Assembly: GCA_027322375.1 (NCBI GenBank)
Contig: DAHVRS010000463.1
Span: forward strand, 1-5,273
DNA length: 5,273 nt
DNA from: Brachybacterium sp.
GTDB lineage: Bacteria; Actinomycetota; Actinomycetes; Actinomycetales; Dermabacteraceae
Reading direction: 5' to 3'
Shown here one piece after another: positions 1 to 5,243 of this stretch (its first letter is position 1; the number at the start of each line of letters is the position of its first letter). The notes beneath the pieces are model-generated. The model made no database searches and was not told the DNA's origin. It saw nothing but the letters and a program-made list of their open reading frames with translations. The position numbers were made by a program, and so were the translations under genes.

Positions 1-150
1 GCGGGCGAGCAGCCCGGCCTCGAGACCCGTCTGCTCAGCGCGGCCGGTGCTCGCGATCAACTCGGCCATCAGCGCGATCACGGCGTGCTTGTCCCCGGGC
101 GGGGCGACGTCGAGCCTCACCAGCTCGGGGGTCATCAGTGCGGCGGTCAT
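1..150 (-). CDS. fruA: PTS fructose transporter, N-terminal EIIA part (partial, runs off the left edge)
   Basis: Only the first 50 codons are in the window. The peptide opens MTAALMTPELVRLDVAPPGD and continues with a DKHAVIALMAELIASTGRA-like stretch. This is the typical beginning of the fructose-family EIIA domain (PTS_EIIA type 2), in which 'I/MTPELVxLD' is followed by 'DKxxVIxxLAxLL...GR'. The phosphorylatable histidine of EIIA lies beyond the edge. Actinobacterial FruA is usually a fused EIIABC permease that imports fructose and phosphorylates it to fructose-1-phosphate at the membrane; the fusion cannot be checked here. The start at 150 is set by an excellent ribosome-binding site, AAAGGAG, whose GGAG lies 7 nt upstream of the ATG. 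The gene follows fruK on the same strand, 90 nt downstream of its stop, and is presumably in the same operon. EIIA of a related mannitol-type permease is the alternative, but the fruK neighbour argues for fructose. Confidence 0.85.
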   Translation of the reverse strand, partial: MTAALMTPELVRLDVAPPGDKHAVIALMAELIASTGRAEQTGLEAGLLAR

Positions 151-240
151 GGCGGTTCTCCTTTGAACGGGGGCGGGGAGGCTGACGGGGTGGGGAGCCG
201 GGGTGCGGGCGGTCTCCCCGGGACGGACGGGGCGGGGCGG
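151..240 (-). other. C-rich fruK-fruA intergenic spacer
   Basis: This 90-nt spacer is 51 G, 21 C, 7 A and 11 T on the plus strand, so the transcript of the leftward operon is 57% C and 23% G here. It carries the fruA ribosome-binding site (plus-strand 156-164, complement of AAAGGAGAA). The plus (template) strand contains a G-quadruplex-type motif at 187-209, with four runs of three or more G and loops of 1, 4 and 3 nt; further GGGG runs lie at 169-173, 175-178, 229-232 and 234-237. I see no convincing hairpin terminator and no promoter. A transcript rich in C and poor in G resembles a Rho-loading region, so a role in tuning fruA output is possible but unproven. Confidence 0.5.
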
Positions 241-1197
241 TCAGAGGCGGGTGACGCGGGAGGCGTCGATCCGCACGTGGTCGGGGCGGGGGATCGTGGT
301 GCCGGGCAGGCCCACGGCGGCGGTGCCGTACGCGAGGGCGCGGGCGAGACGCTCGGCGGGCTCCTCCTCGAGGGCGCGGGCGATGAGATAGCCCGCGGTC
401 GCCGAGTCACCGGCGCCCACGGTGGAGACGACCTCGCCGGGCGGGGCCGGGCAGTACCAGGCAGCGCCCTCGGTGGCGAGCAGCCCGCCCGCACCGCCGA
501 GGGTCACGAGCACAGCGCCCACGCCGCGGTGGTGCAGGTCCAGCGCCGCCTGCGCGACCGGGTCGAGCCGGCCCGCGGCGGCCTCCGCCTCGAGGGCGGT
601 GCCGTCGGCGCCGAGGATCTGGCCGAGCTCCTCGGCGTTGGGCTTGAGGAAGTCGGGAGCGGCGCGGTCGAGCGCGCCCGCGAGTGCGGCGAGCGGGGCG
701 TCGGAGGTGTCCACGCCCACCTTCGCGCCGCGTTCCCGCAGCGCGATGACCAGGCGCACGTACTCATCCGCCGGCAGGCCGGGGGCGAGGGAGCCGGAGA
801 GCATGACGGAGTCGCCGGGCCCGGCGCTCATCAGCAGCAGCTCCTCGAGCGCGGTGATCTCGCTGGCGTCGAGCTCGGCACCAGGCTCATTGAGCTTGGT
901 GGTGAGCTGCGGGGTGGAGAGCACCGTGAGGTTCGTGCGGACACGGCCGGCGACGGGGCTCGCCCGGTGGGGCAGGCCCTCGGCCTCGAGCAGGGTGAGG
1001 AGCGGGTCGCCCGGCGCGGCGGGGAGCACGGCGGTGACGGGCAGGCCGGCGCGGTGGACACCGAGCGCGACGTTGACGCCCTTGCCGCCGGGCTGGGTGC
1101 GGTCGGACTGGAGGCGGTGCACGCCGCCGGGGACGAGCGGGCCGCCGAGGTCGACGGTGCGGTCCAGCGAGGGGTTCGCGGTGAACGTGATGATCAT
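241..1197 (-). CDS. fruK: 1-phosphofructokinase (PfkB family)
   Basis: This cytoplasmic sugar kinase phosphorylates fructose-1-phosphate, the product of fructose PTS uptake, to fructose-1,6-bisphosphate using ATP. At 318 aa it has the family's usual length. Visible PfkB features are the N-terminal substrate strand with NPSLDRT (residues 9-14 region), GGKGVNVA at 37-44, LSGSLAPG at 133-140, KPNAEEL at 185-191, VTLGGAGG at 231-238, and the C-terminal signature STVGAGDS at 258-265, where D264 is the expected catalytic base and GAG forms the anion hole. The start at 1197 is supported by homology (MIITFTANPS is the canonical beginning) and by GGAGG about 10 nt upstream inside the end of fruR. The ATGA overlap with the fruR stop suggests translational coupling. 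Tagatose-6-phosphate kinase (LacC) is the closest alternative; the context of a DeoR regulator and a fructose EIIA makes FruK much more likely. Confidence 0.95.
   Translation of the reverse strand: MIITFTANPSLDRTVDLGGPLVPGGVHRLQSDRTQPGGKGVNVALGVHRAGLPVTAVLPAAPGDPLLTLLEAEGLPHRASPVAGRVRTNLTVLSTPQLTTKLNEPGAELDASEITALEELLLMSAGPGDSVMLSGSLAPGLPADEYVRLVIALRERGAKVGVDTSDAPLAALAGALDRAAPDFLKPNAEELGQILGADGTALEAEAAAGRLDPVAQAALDLHHRGVGAVLVTLGGAGGLLATEGAAWYCPAPPGEVVSTVGAGDSATAGYLIARALEEEPAERLARALAYGTAAVGLPGTTIPRPDHVRIDASRVTRL
1194..1197 (-). other. ATGA stop-start overlap of fruR and fruK
   Basis: Read on the minus strand, ATGA contains the fruK start codon (1197-1195) and the fruR stop TGA (1196-1194). 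The fruK ribosome-binding site GGAGG (plus-strand 1208-1212) is inside the last codons of fruR. This is a standard layout for translational coupling and supports a single fruR-fruK transcript. Confidence 0.9.
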
Positions 1198-1970
1198 GCG
1201 ACGAGCACCTCCACGCCCGCCTCGGCCAGCAGCGCGGCAAGATCCGCGGGCGGTGCCGCGTCGGTGACCAGGGCGTCCACCTCGTCCAGGTGCGCGAAGG
1301 TGACCAGGTGAGTCGCGAAGAACTTCGAGGAGTCAGCGAGGACCACGCGCCGCTTCGCGCAGCGGACCATCGCGGTCTTCACCGCGGCCTCGTCGGGATC
1401 GGGGGTGGTGAATCCTTCCGGACCCAGACCGTTGCAGCCCAGGAACACGATCTTTGGGTGCACCGCGCGCAGCGCGTCCACGGTCGCCGCGCCGACGGCC
1501 GCCTCGGTGGTGGGCCGCACCCGGCCAGGCAGGACGTGGACGGCGAGGTCGGTGTGCACGAGGGCGCCCTGCGCGATCGCGGGGGCGTTGGTCAGCAGCG
1601 GGCCGCGGCGCCCGGCGAGGTGGGGGAGCAGCTCTCCGGTGGTGCTGCCGGCGTCCAGCAGCACAGCGGCCTGGGGGTCCTTGGGGAGCAGGCGGGCGGC
1701 GGCGAGTGCCAGGCGGCGCTTGGCGGTGACGTTCGTGATCCGGCGGGACTCGAGGTCCGGCTCGGCCGCGCCCTCGCGGCGGGGGACCGCGCCGCCGTGG
1801 ACGCGCTCGAGCAGGCCGTGCTCGGCGAGCTGATCGAGGTCGCGGCGAATGGTCTCGGTGGCGACCTCGAAGCGGGCGGCGAGCTCGGTGACTGCGACGC
1901 GGCCGTCCGCTGCGAGCGCCTCGAGGATCAGCCCGCGACGCTCCTGTGCGTACGTCGCTCCCTCTGCCAT
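1194..1970 (-). CDS. fruR: DeoR-family transcriptional regulator of the fructose operon
   Basis: This 258-aa protein has the standard DeoR architecture. A winged helix-turn-helix covers residues 8-63, including the family pattern ERRGLILEAL...VTELAARFEVATETIRRDL...L.RVHGGAV, with the recognition helix around 36-49. A DeoR C-terminal sugar-phosphate sensor follows at about 80-237, with LDAGST at 105-110, the FLGCNGL segment at 176-182, EAAVKTAM at 194-201 and LADSSKF at 211-217. Such proteins are usually repressors released by a sugar phosphate; fructose-1-phosphate is the likely effector, inferred from the neighbours. I chose the start at 1970 (MAEGATYAQERR) because the helix-turn-helix begins where the family begins. 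An AGGTGG motif lies 4 nt upstream of the ATG, a modest ribosome-binding site. The frame stays open further upstream, but the extra residues are low-complexity and would run through the promoter region. It is the first gene of the operon and overlaps fruK by 4 nt. Confidence 0.9.
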   Translation of the reverse strand: MAEGATYAQERRGLILEALAADGRVAVTELAARFEVATETIRRDLDQLAEHGLLERVHGGAVPRREGAAEPDLESRRITNVTAKRRLALAAARLLPKDPQAAVLLDAGSTTGELLPHLAGRRGPLLTNAPAIAQGALVHTDLAVHVLPGRVRPTTEAAVGAATVDALRAVHPKIVFLGCNGLGPEGFTTPDPDEAAVKTAMVRCAKRRVVLADSSKFFATHLVTFAHLDEVDALVTDAAPPADLAALLAEAGVEVLVA

Positions 1971-2028
1971 GGGTCCACCTGCTTCATCGACGGGGCGGCA
2001 CGGCGACATGCCGACCGTGGTGGCGAGC

Positions 2029-2057
2029 ACACTACCCGAGAAAACCACACAAAGCAA
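2029..2057 (-). promoter_or_regulatory. Probable sigma70-type promoter of fruR-fruK-fruA
   Basis: On the minus strand there is TTGCTT (2057-2052) and TAGTGT (2034-2029) separated by exactly 17 nt. Both fit actinobacterial housekeeping consensus boxes (TTGnnn and TAnnnT). Transcription would start near 2022, giving a leader of about 50 nt before the fruR ATG at 1970. The spacer contains TGTGTGGTTTTCT, unusually T-rich for this GC-rich genome, which also marks it as a promoter region. Confidence 0.6.
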
Positions 2058-2058
2058 C

Positions 2059-2075
2059 AGTGGGATCAAGTGGGA
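2059..2075. promoter_or_regulatory. Direct repeat AGTGGGA x2 beside the fruR promoter (possible operator)
   Basis: AGTGGGA occurs at 2059-2065 and again at 2069-2075, a 10-bp period (one helical turn), immediately upstream of the fruR -35 box. DeoR-family regulators often bind short direct repeats spaced by about one turn, so this could be a FruR autoregulation site or an activator site. The repeat is visible in the sequence; the binding protein is inference. Confidence 0.4.
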
Positions 2076-2113
2076 ACGCGAGGGGCTGTGAGGGGGTGGG
2101 AGTGGTGTGCACC

Positions 2114-2132
2114 CGGATCGTCGGACGATCCG
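2114..2132. promoter_or_regulatory. Perfect 19-bp palindrome upstream of the BCCT gene (candidate operator)
   Basis: The sequence CGGATCGTCGGACGATCCG has two perfect 9-bp arms around a single central G. It ends 22 bp before the probable -10 box (TACTGT, 2154-2159), so it sits over or just upstream of the -35 region. That size and symmetry suit a homodimeric regulator of the TetR, GntR or MarR type. No T-run follows, so it is not a typical terminator. It lies between divergent genes, but it is much closer to the BCCT promoter than to the fruR promoter. Confidence 0.55.
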
Positions 2133-2153
2133 AGGACGCGGCACCCGCGCCGG

Positions 2154-2159
2154 TACTGT
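2154..2159 (+). promoter_or_regulatory. Probable -10 box of the BCCT gene
   Basis: TACTGT fits the actinobacterial TAnnnT -10 pattern and lies 28 bp ahead of the start codon, leaving a leader of roughly 20 nt with the ribosome-binding site. No good TTGACA-like -35 box is present at 16-18 bp spacing (the region reads CCGAGGAC). The promoter may therefore depend on an activator or an alternative sigma factor, or this call may be wrong. Confidence 0.35.
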
Positions 2160-2187
2160 GAGCGCGAGCCGATCACGTGGAGGAACG

Positions 2188-4395
2188 ATGGATCCGACCG
2201 GGAACAGCCCGAGCGAGCGGGACGCGACCGCACAGGACGCGCCGGCCCAAGGCACGCCAGCCCAGAATGAGGGCGGGCGTGCGAAGGGCGGTGGACGTCG
2301 GGCCTCCCGCGTCGAGGAGAGCGTCGCCGAGCGCACCGCCTCCGTCGCCGCGGACGAGTACGCGGTCGAACGCGCCGCAGGCTTCCTGCGCCGACGCGGC
2401 CAGGCCAAGCGCTTCCTCGATGAGGTGAACTACCCGCACAGCATCCACCCGGCCCTCGTGCCGGGCGTCTCCGTCGAGGACCAGAAGGTCCGCTACGGGA
2501 TCGACAAGGCCATCGTCATCGCCGTCGGCGCGGTGATCCTCGGATTCGTGGCCTGGGGCGTGATCGCGCCGCAGCAGGTGTTCGACGTCTCCAGCGCCGC
2601 CCTGACCTGGGTGATGCACAACCTCGGCTGGGTCTTCAACGTCCTCGCGATCGGGATGGTGCTGCTCCTGCTGATCATCGCGCTGTCCCGCTACGGGAAG
2701 ATCCCGCTGGGCCTGGACGGGGAGAAGCCCGAGTACAGCACCGCGTCCTGGGCGGCGATGCTGTTCGGCGCCGGCATCGGCATCGGCATCATCTTCTTCG
2801 GCCCCTTCGAGCCGCTGACCTACTACCTCTCGCCCCGCCCCGGCGCGCCCTATGACGCTGGCTCGATCGCGGCGATGAAGGGCGCGATCGCCCAGTCCGC
2901 CCTCCACTGGGGCATCAACGCCTGGGCGATCTACGCGATCGTCGGCCTCGCCGTCGCATACATCTCCTTCCGCCGCGGACGCGTCCCGCTCATGAGCGCG
3001 ATCGTCGCGGGTCTCTGGGGCGGGGACTCCTCCTCGCCCGCGAGCCGCATCATCGACGCGCTCGCGATCGTCGCGACCCTCTTCGGCACCGCGGCCTCCC
3101 TCGGCATCGGCGCCCTGCAGATCGCCCGCGGGGTGGAGATCGTGGGCGGGCTGCCGCCGATGGGCACCGCGCTCGCCATGGCGATCATCGGCGTGCTCAC
3201 CGTCGGCACCATCGCCTCGGCGGTCTCGGGCGTGGCCCGCGGCATCCGCTGGCTCTCGAACATCAACATGATGCTCGCGCTCGTGCTGGCCGTGTTCATC
3301 TTCGTCGTGGGGCCCACGGTGTTCCTGGTCAACATCATCCCCGGCGCGATCACCGAGTACCTCGGCACTCTGCCGGACATGCTCGGCGCGAACATGTCCG
3401 AGGGCGAGGACATGCAGACCTTCCTCTCCAGCTGGACCACCTTCTACTGGGCGTGGTGGGTGAGCTGGGCGCCGTTCGTGGGCGTGTTCACCGCGAAGAT
3501 CTCCCGCGGCCGCACCATCCGCCAGTTCGTGCTCGGCGTGCTCCTGATCCCCTCCTCGATCATCGTCCTCGCCTTCGCTGTGCTCGGCGGGACCGCGATC
3601 TGGCTGCAGCGCCGCGCAAGCGAGCTCGACGCCGCGGGCAACACCATCGGCATCGCCGACCCGTCCCGCGCGATCGCGCCCGACGGCACGGTCGACTCCC
3701 TGCCCGCACCGGAGGAGATCTTCTTCGCCGTCGTGGATCAGCTGCCCGGCGCTGGGATCATCTCCGCGGTGGTCATCGTGATGCTCGCGATCTTCTTGAT
3801 CACCTCCGCGGACTCCGCCTCGCTCGTGAACTCGCAGCTCTCCCAGAAGGGCAACCCGGCCCCGAACCGGCTGATCACCGCCTTCTGGGCGCTGTGCATG
3901 GCCGGGATCGCCGTGGTCATCCTGCTGTTCGGCGGCCAGAACGCGCTGCAGGGCCTGCAGAACCTCATCGTGGTCTCTGCGCTGCCCTTCGCGGTGGTGC
4001 TGGTGCTGATGGCGGTCGCGCTCGTGAAGGAGCTGCGCAACGACCCGATGGTGATCCGCGATCACTTCCAGGTGGTCGCCGTCGAGAACGCGGTCAAGCA
4101 GGGCGTGGCCGAGTACGGCGACCACTTCGCGCTCACCATCGAGCCGACCGCCCCGGACAGTGAGTTCGCGACCGGCAGCGAGTTCGACTCCACCGCGCCC
4201 GAGGTCACCGAGTGGTACGCCCGCACCGACGAGGACGGCAACCCGATCGACTACGACTATGAGCGCGGTGTCTACCTCGGCGCCGACGGCGAGCCGCTCG
4301 AGGAGCAGCCGTCCGCCGAGGGCGACGCAGCGTCCGAGGGCAGCAGCGGGACGACCAACGAGAAGGCCGACGGGAAGGCCGACGGCGCGAACTGA
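2188..4395 (+). CDS. BCCT-family transporter (probable glycine betaine or other quaternary-amine/compatible-solute carrier)
   Basis: A 735-aa, 12-helix secondary transporter of the betaine/carnitine/choline family in the cell membrane. Helices lie roughly at 106-128, 143-167, 188-214, 236-262, 286-313, 324-348, 358-384, 415-438, 446-473, 523-543, 560-583 and 586-613. The BCCT signature region SWTTFYWAWWVSWAPF is at 415-430. By analogy with BetP of Corynebacterium glutamicum, the aromatic substrate box is kept: W241, W246 and Y249 in helix 4, W423/W424/W427 in helix 8. The helix-3 glycine stretch AGIGIG (195-200) and ITSADSAS (538-545, matching the sodium-site Thr-Ser) favour Na+ coupling. The helix 9-10 loop seems about 22 residues longer than in BetP. 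Both tails are long: 105 residues at the N terminus with basic clusters (31-41, 61-75), and about 120 at the C terminus, where residues 651-735 have 23 acidic and 4 basic side chains. The start at 2188 has GGAGG 4 nt upstream; a GTG at 2107 would lie upstream of the promoter elements. Substrate is not determinable here. Confidence 0.93.
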   Translation: MDPTGNSPSERDATAQDAPAQGTPAQNEGGRAKGGGRRASRVEESVAERTASVAADEYAVERAAGFLRRRGQAKRFLDEVNYPHSIHPALVPGVSVEDQKVRYGIDKAIVIAVGAVILGFVAWGVIAPQQVFDVSSAALTWVMHNLGWVFNVLAIGMVLLLLIIALSRYGKIPLGLDGEKPEYSTASWAAMLFGAGIGIGIIFFGPFEPLTYYLSPRPGAPYDAGSIAAMKGAIAQSALHWGINAWAIYAIVGLAVAYISFRRGRVPLMSAIVAGLWGGDSSSPASRIIDALAIVATLFGTAASLGIGALQIARGVEIVGGLPPMGTALAMAIIGVLTVGTIASAVSGVARGIRWLSNINMMLALVLAVFIFVVGPTVFLVNIIPGAITEYLGTLPDMLGANMSEGEDMQTFLSSWTTFYWAWWVSWAPFVGVFTAKISRGRTIRQFVLGVLLIPSSIIVLAFAVLGGTAIWLQRRASELDAAGNTIGIADPSRAIAPDGTVDSLPAPEEIFFAVVDQLPGAGIISAVVIVMLAIFLITSADSASLVNSQLSQKGNPAPNRLITAFWALCMAGIAVVILLFGGQNALQGLQNLIVVSALPFAVVLVLMAVALVKELRNDPMVIRDHFQVVAVENAVKQGVAEYGDHFALTIEPTAPDSEFATGSEFDSTAPEVTEWYARTDEDGNPIDYDYERGVYLGADGEPLEEQPSAEGDAASEGSSGTTNEKADGKADGAN

Positions 4396-4428
4396 GGGGT
4401 CGGCTGAGGGAGTCGACTGAGGGATCGG
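4392..4428 (+). repeat. Three imperfect tandem copies of CTGAGGGnTCGG over the BCCT stop codon
   Basis: Copies are CTGAGGGGTCGG (4392-4403), CTGAGGGAGTCGA (4404-4416) and CTGAGGGATCGG (4417-4428). The first contains the real stop TGA (4393-4395), the second gives another in-frame TGA at 4405, and the third is shifted by one base. It looks like a local slippage duplication; no function is evident. Confidence 0.6.
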
Positions 4429-4431
4429 CCA

Positions 4432-4446
4432 TGCGCCCAGGGCGCA
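4432..4446. repeat. 15-bp perfect palindrome TGCGCCCAGGGCGCA
   Basis: Seven-base arms surround a single A, between the BCCT and phosphoribosyltransferase genes. As RNA it could form a 6-bp stem with a 3-nt loop, but no U-tract follows, so as an intrinsic terminator it would be weak. It could also be an operator for the downstream gene, being 26 bp ahead of a TACCAT -10-like box. Confidence 0.4.
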
Positions 4447-4472
4447 GGACGGCGCGGAACGCTCCCCGGCGC

Positions 4473-4478
4473 TACCAT
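4473..4478 (+). promoter_or_regulatory. Possible -10 box of the phosphoribosyltransferase gene
   Basis: TACCAT fits TAnnnT and would start transcription near 4485, about 35 nt before the ATG. No recognisable -35 element is seen at normal spacing. A small inverted repeat, CGGAG CA CTCCG (4479-4490), covers the expected start point. Read-through from the BCCT gene is the alternative. Confidence 0.3.
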
Positions 4479-4519
4479 CGGAGCACTCCGCGCCGACCAC
4501 CCTCAGGAGCAGTGACCCG

Positions 4520-5041
4520 ATGACGCAGGCCTACCACGCCGATTCCTCCGATCTCGTCGAGAAGGAGGTGCTCACGTGGGAGCTGTTCGGGACCGCCTCT
4601 CGTGAGCTGGCCCAGACGATCGCCGATTCGGACTTCGATCCGGAGATCATCATCGCCGTGGCGCGCGGTGGTCTCCTGCCCGCCGGTGCGCTCTCCTACG
4701 CGCTCGGGGTGAAGCTCTCCGACGCGATCAACGTCGAGTTCTACACCGACGTCCACGAGACCCTCCCGGATCCGGTCCTGCTCGCCCCGATGCTCGACAC
4801 CGAGTCGATCAAGGGCAAGCGCCTCCTGGTGGTCGACGATGTCGCCGACTCCGGCCGCACCCTCGCGCTCGTGCTCGACCTGCTGCGCGAGATGGGCGCT
4901 GACGCCCGCAGCGCCGTCGTCTACGCGAAGCCCCGCTCCGTGGTCGACCCGGACTTCGTCTGGCGTCGCACCGACGAGTGGATCGTCTTCCCCTGGTCCG
5001 CCGAACCGCCCGTCACCCCGAGCCCGCTCGCCGAGGCCTGA
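4520..5041 (+). CDS. Purine-type phosphoribosyltransferase (COG2236-like)
   Basis: A 173-aa cytoplasmic type I phosphoribosyltransferase. The PRPP-binding signature LLVVDDVADSGRT is at 102-114, with the acidic pair D106-D107 expected to contact the ribose hydroxyls. The pyrophosphate loop is ARGG at 48-51, within the typical strand IIIAVARGGLLPAG. The flexible catalytic hood is likely around residues 72-92. A C-terminal DEWIVFPW (152-159) matches the tryptophan-rich 'W.FPW' end of the Hpt1/xanthine-guanine group, which normally closes over the purine base. It probably salvages hypoxanthine, guanine or xanthine to the nucleotide using PRPP, but the exact base cannot be read from the sequence. 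The length is normal for the family. The ATG at 4520 is supported by AGGAG 10 nt upstream. No functional link to the BCCT gene is apparent. It is followed by a strong hairpin terminator, so it probably ends its transcript. Confidence 0.88.
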   Translation: MTQAYHADSSDLVEKEVLTWELFGTASRELAQTIADSDFDPEIIIAVARGGLLPAGALSYALGVKLSDAINVEFYTDVHETLPDPVLLAPMLDTESIKGKRLLVVDDVADSGRTLALVLDLLREMGADARSAVVYAKPRSVVDPDFVWRRTDEWIVFPWSAEPPVTPSPLAEA

Positions 5042-5066
5042 GCCGCCCCGTCGCACTGCGCATGAG

Positions 5067-5098
5067 GAGAGCCCCGGGCCACCTGGTCCGGGGCTCTC
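5067..5098 (+). terminator. GC-rich hairpin terminator after the phosphoribosyltransferase gene
   Basis: GAGAGCCCCGGGCC pairs with GGTCCGGGGCTCTC to form a 14-bp stem (one G-U pair) with the 4-nt loop ACCT. It begins 26 nt after the stop codon. No U-tract follows (the next bases are GTGCGTGG), as is common for hairpin terminators of high-GC actinobacteria. The structure is nearly symmetric and could also stop transcription arriving from the right. Confidence 0.8.
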
Positions 5099-5108
5099 GT
5101 GCGTGGCC

Positions 5109-5186
5109 GCGGGCCCTCCCGAGCTCAGGTCACGGACACACCCGAGTGCTGCGGGCCCACCCGAGCGCCGGCCGCGGGCCCACCGA
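5109..5186. repeat. Three short GC-rich repeats, GCGGGCCCnCCCGAG type
   Basis: Copies are GCGGGCCCTCCCGAG (5109-5123), GCGGGCCCACCCGAG (5151-5165) and a shorter GCGGGCCCACCGA (5174-5186). The last two are part of a loose tandem array starting with CACCCGAG at 5139 (units of 19 and 23 nt). There is no open frame or promoter here that I would support; it looks like degenerate intergenic sequence. Confidence 0.5.
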
Positions 5187-5196
5187 ATCGGATCGC

Positions 5197-5243
5197 GTCA
5201 GATTCAGAGCCAGTTCCGCGTCGAAAGTGGCTCAGAACCTGAC
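5197..5243. repeat. 47-bp imperfect inverted repeat, 16-bp arms
   Basis: GTCAGATTCAGAGCCA (5197-5212) is the reverse complement of TGGCTCAGAACCTGAC (5228-5243) at 14 of 16 positions, with mismatches at 5202/5238 and 5206/5234. The 15-nt centre has a further TTC/GAA complement (5214-5216 with 5223-5225). GC is 26/47 (55%), well below the rest of the window. It could be an interspersed repeat or small mobile remnant, an insertion-sequence end, a bidirectional terminator or a regulatory site for a gene beyond the edge. I cannot name it. Confidence 0.6.

Noticed and set aside
85..1311. A 408-codon plus-strand open frame opposite fruK.
   Set aside because: Its translation is G/E/R/A-rich low-complexity and it lies opposite a PfkB kinase with all expected motifs. 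It is a high-GC antisense artefact.
2043..2071. Alternative fruR promoter using TTGATC (2071-2066) as the -35 box.
   Set aside because: At 17 nt spacing the -10 position reads GGTTTT, much worse than the TTGCTT/TAGTGT pair found nearby.
2107..2187. An upstream GTG start for the BCCT gene at 2107.
   Set aside because: It would place the palindrome and the -10 box inside the coding sequence, and the ATG at 2188 has a strong GGAGG site right in front.
1290..2270. A plus-strand open frame opposite fruR continuing into the BCCT start region.
   Set aside because: No domain is recognisable, and it crosses the divergent promoter region and the start of another gene in a different frame.
1971..2408. 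An N-terminal extension of fruR by 146 codons to a start at 2408.
   Set aside because: The added residues are low-complexity, overlap the BCCT coding region in antisense and run through the fruR promoter; the DeoR helix-turn-helix starts normally from the ATG at 1970.
2173..4500. A 775-codon open frame on the minus strand running the full length of the BCCT gene.
   Set aside because: It mirrors a real gene with a clear family signature. Its product is a low-complexity D/R/E/H/G-rich string, as expected from the complement of GC-rich codons, with no recognisable domain.
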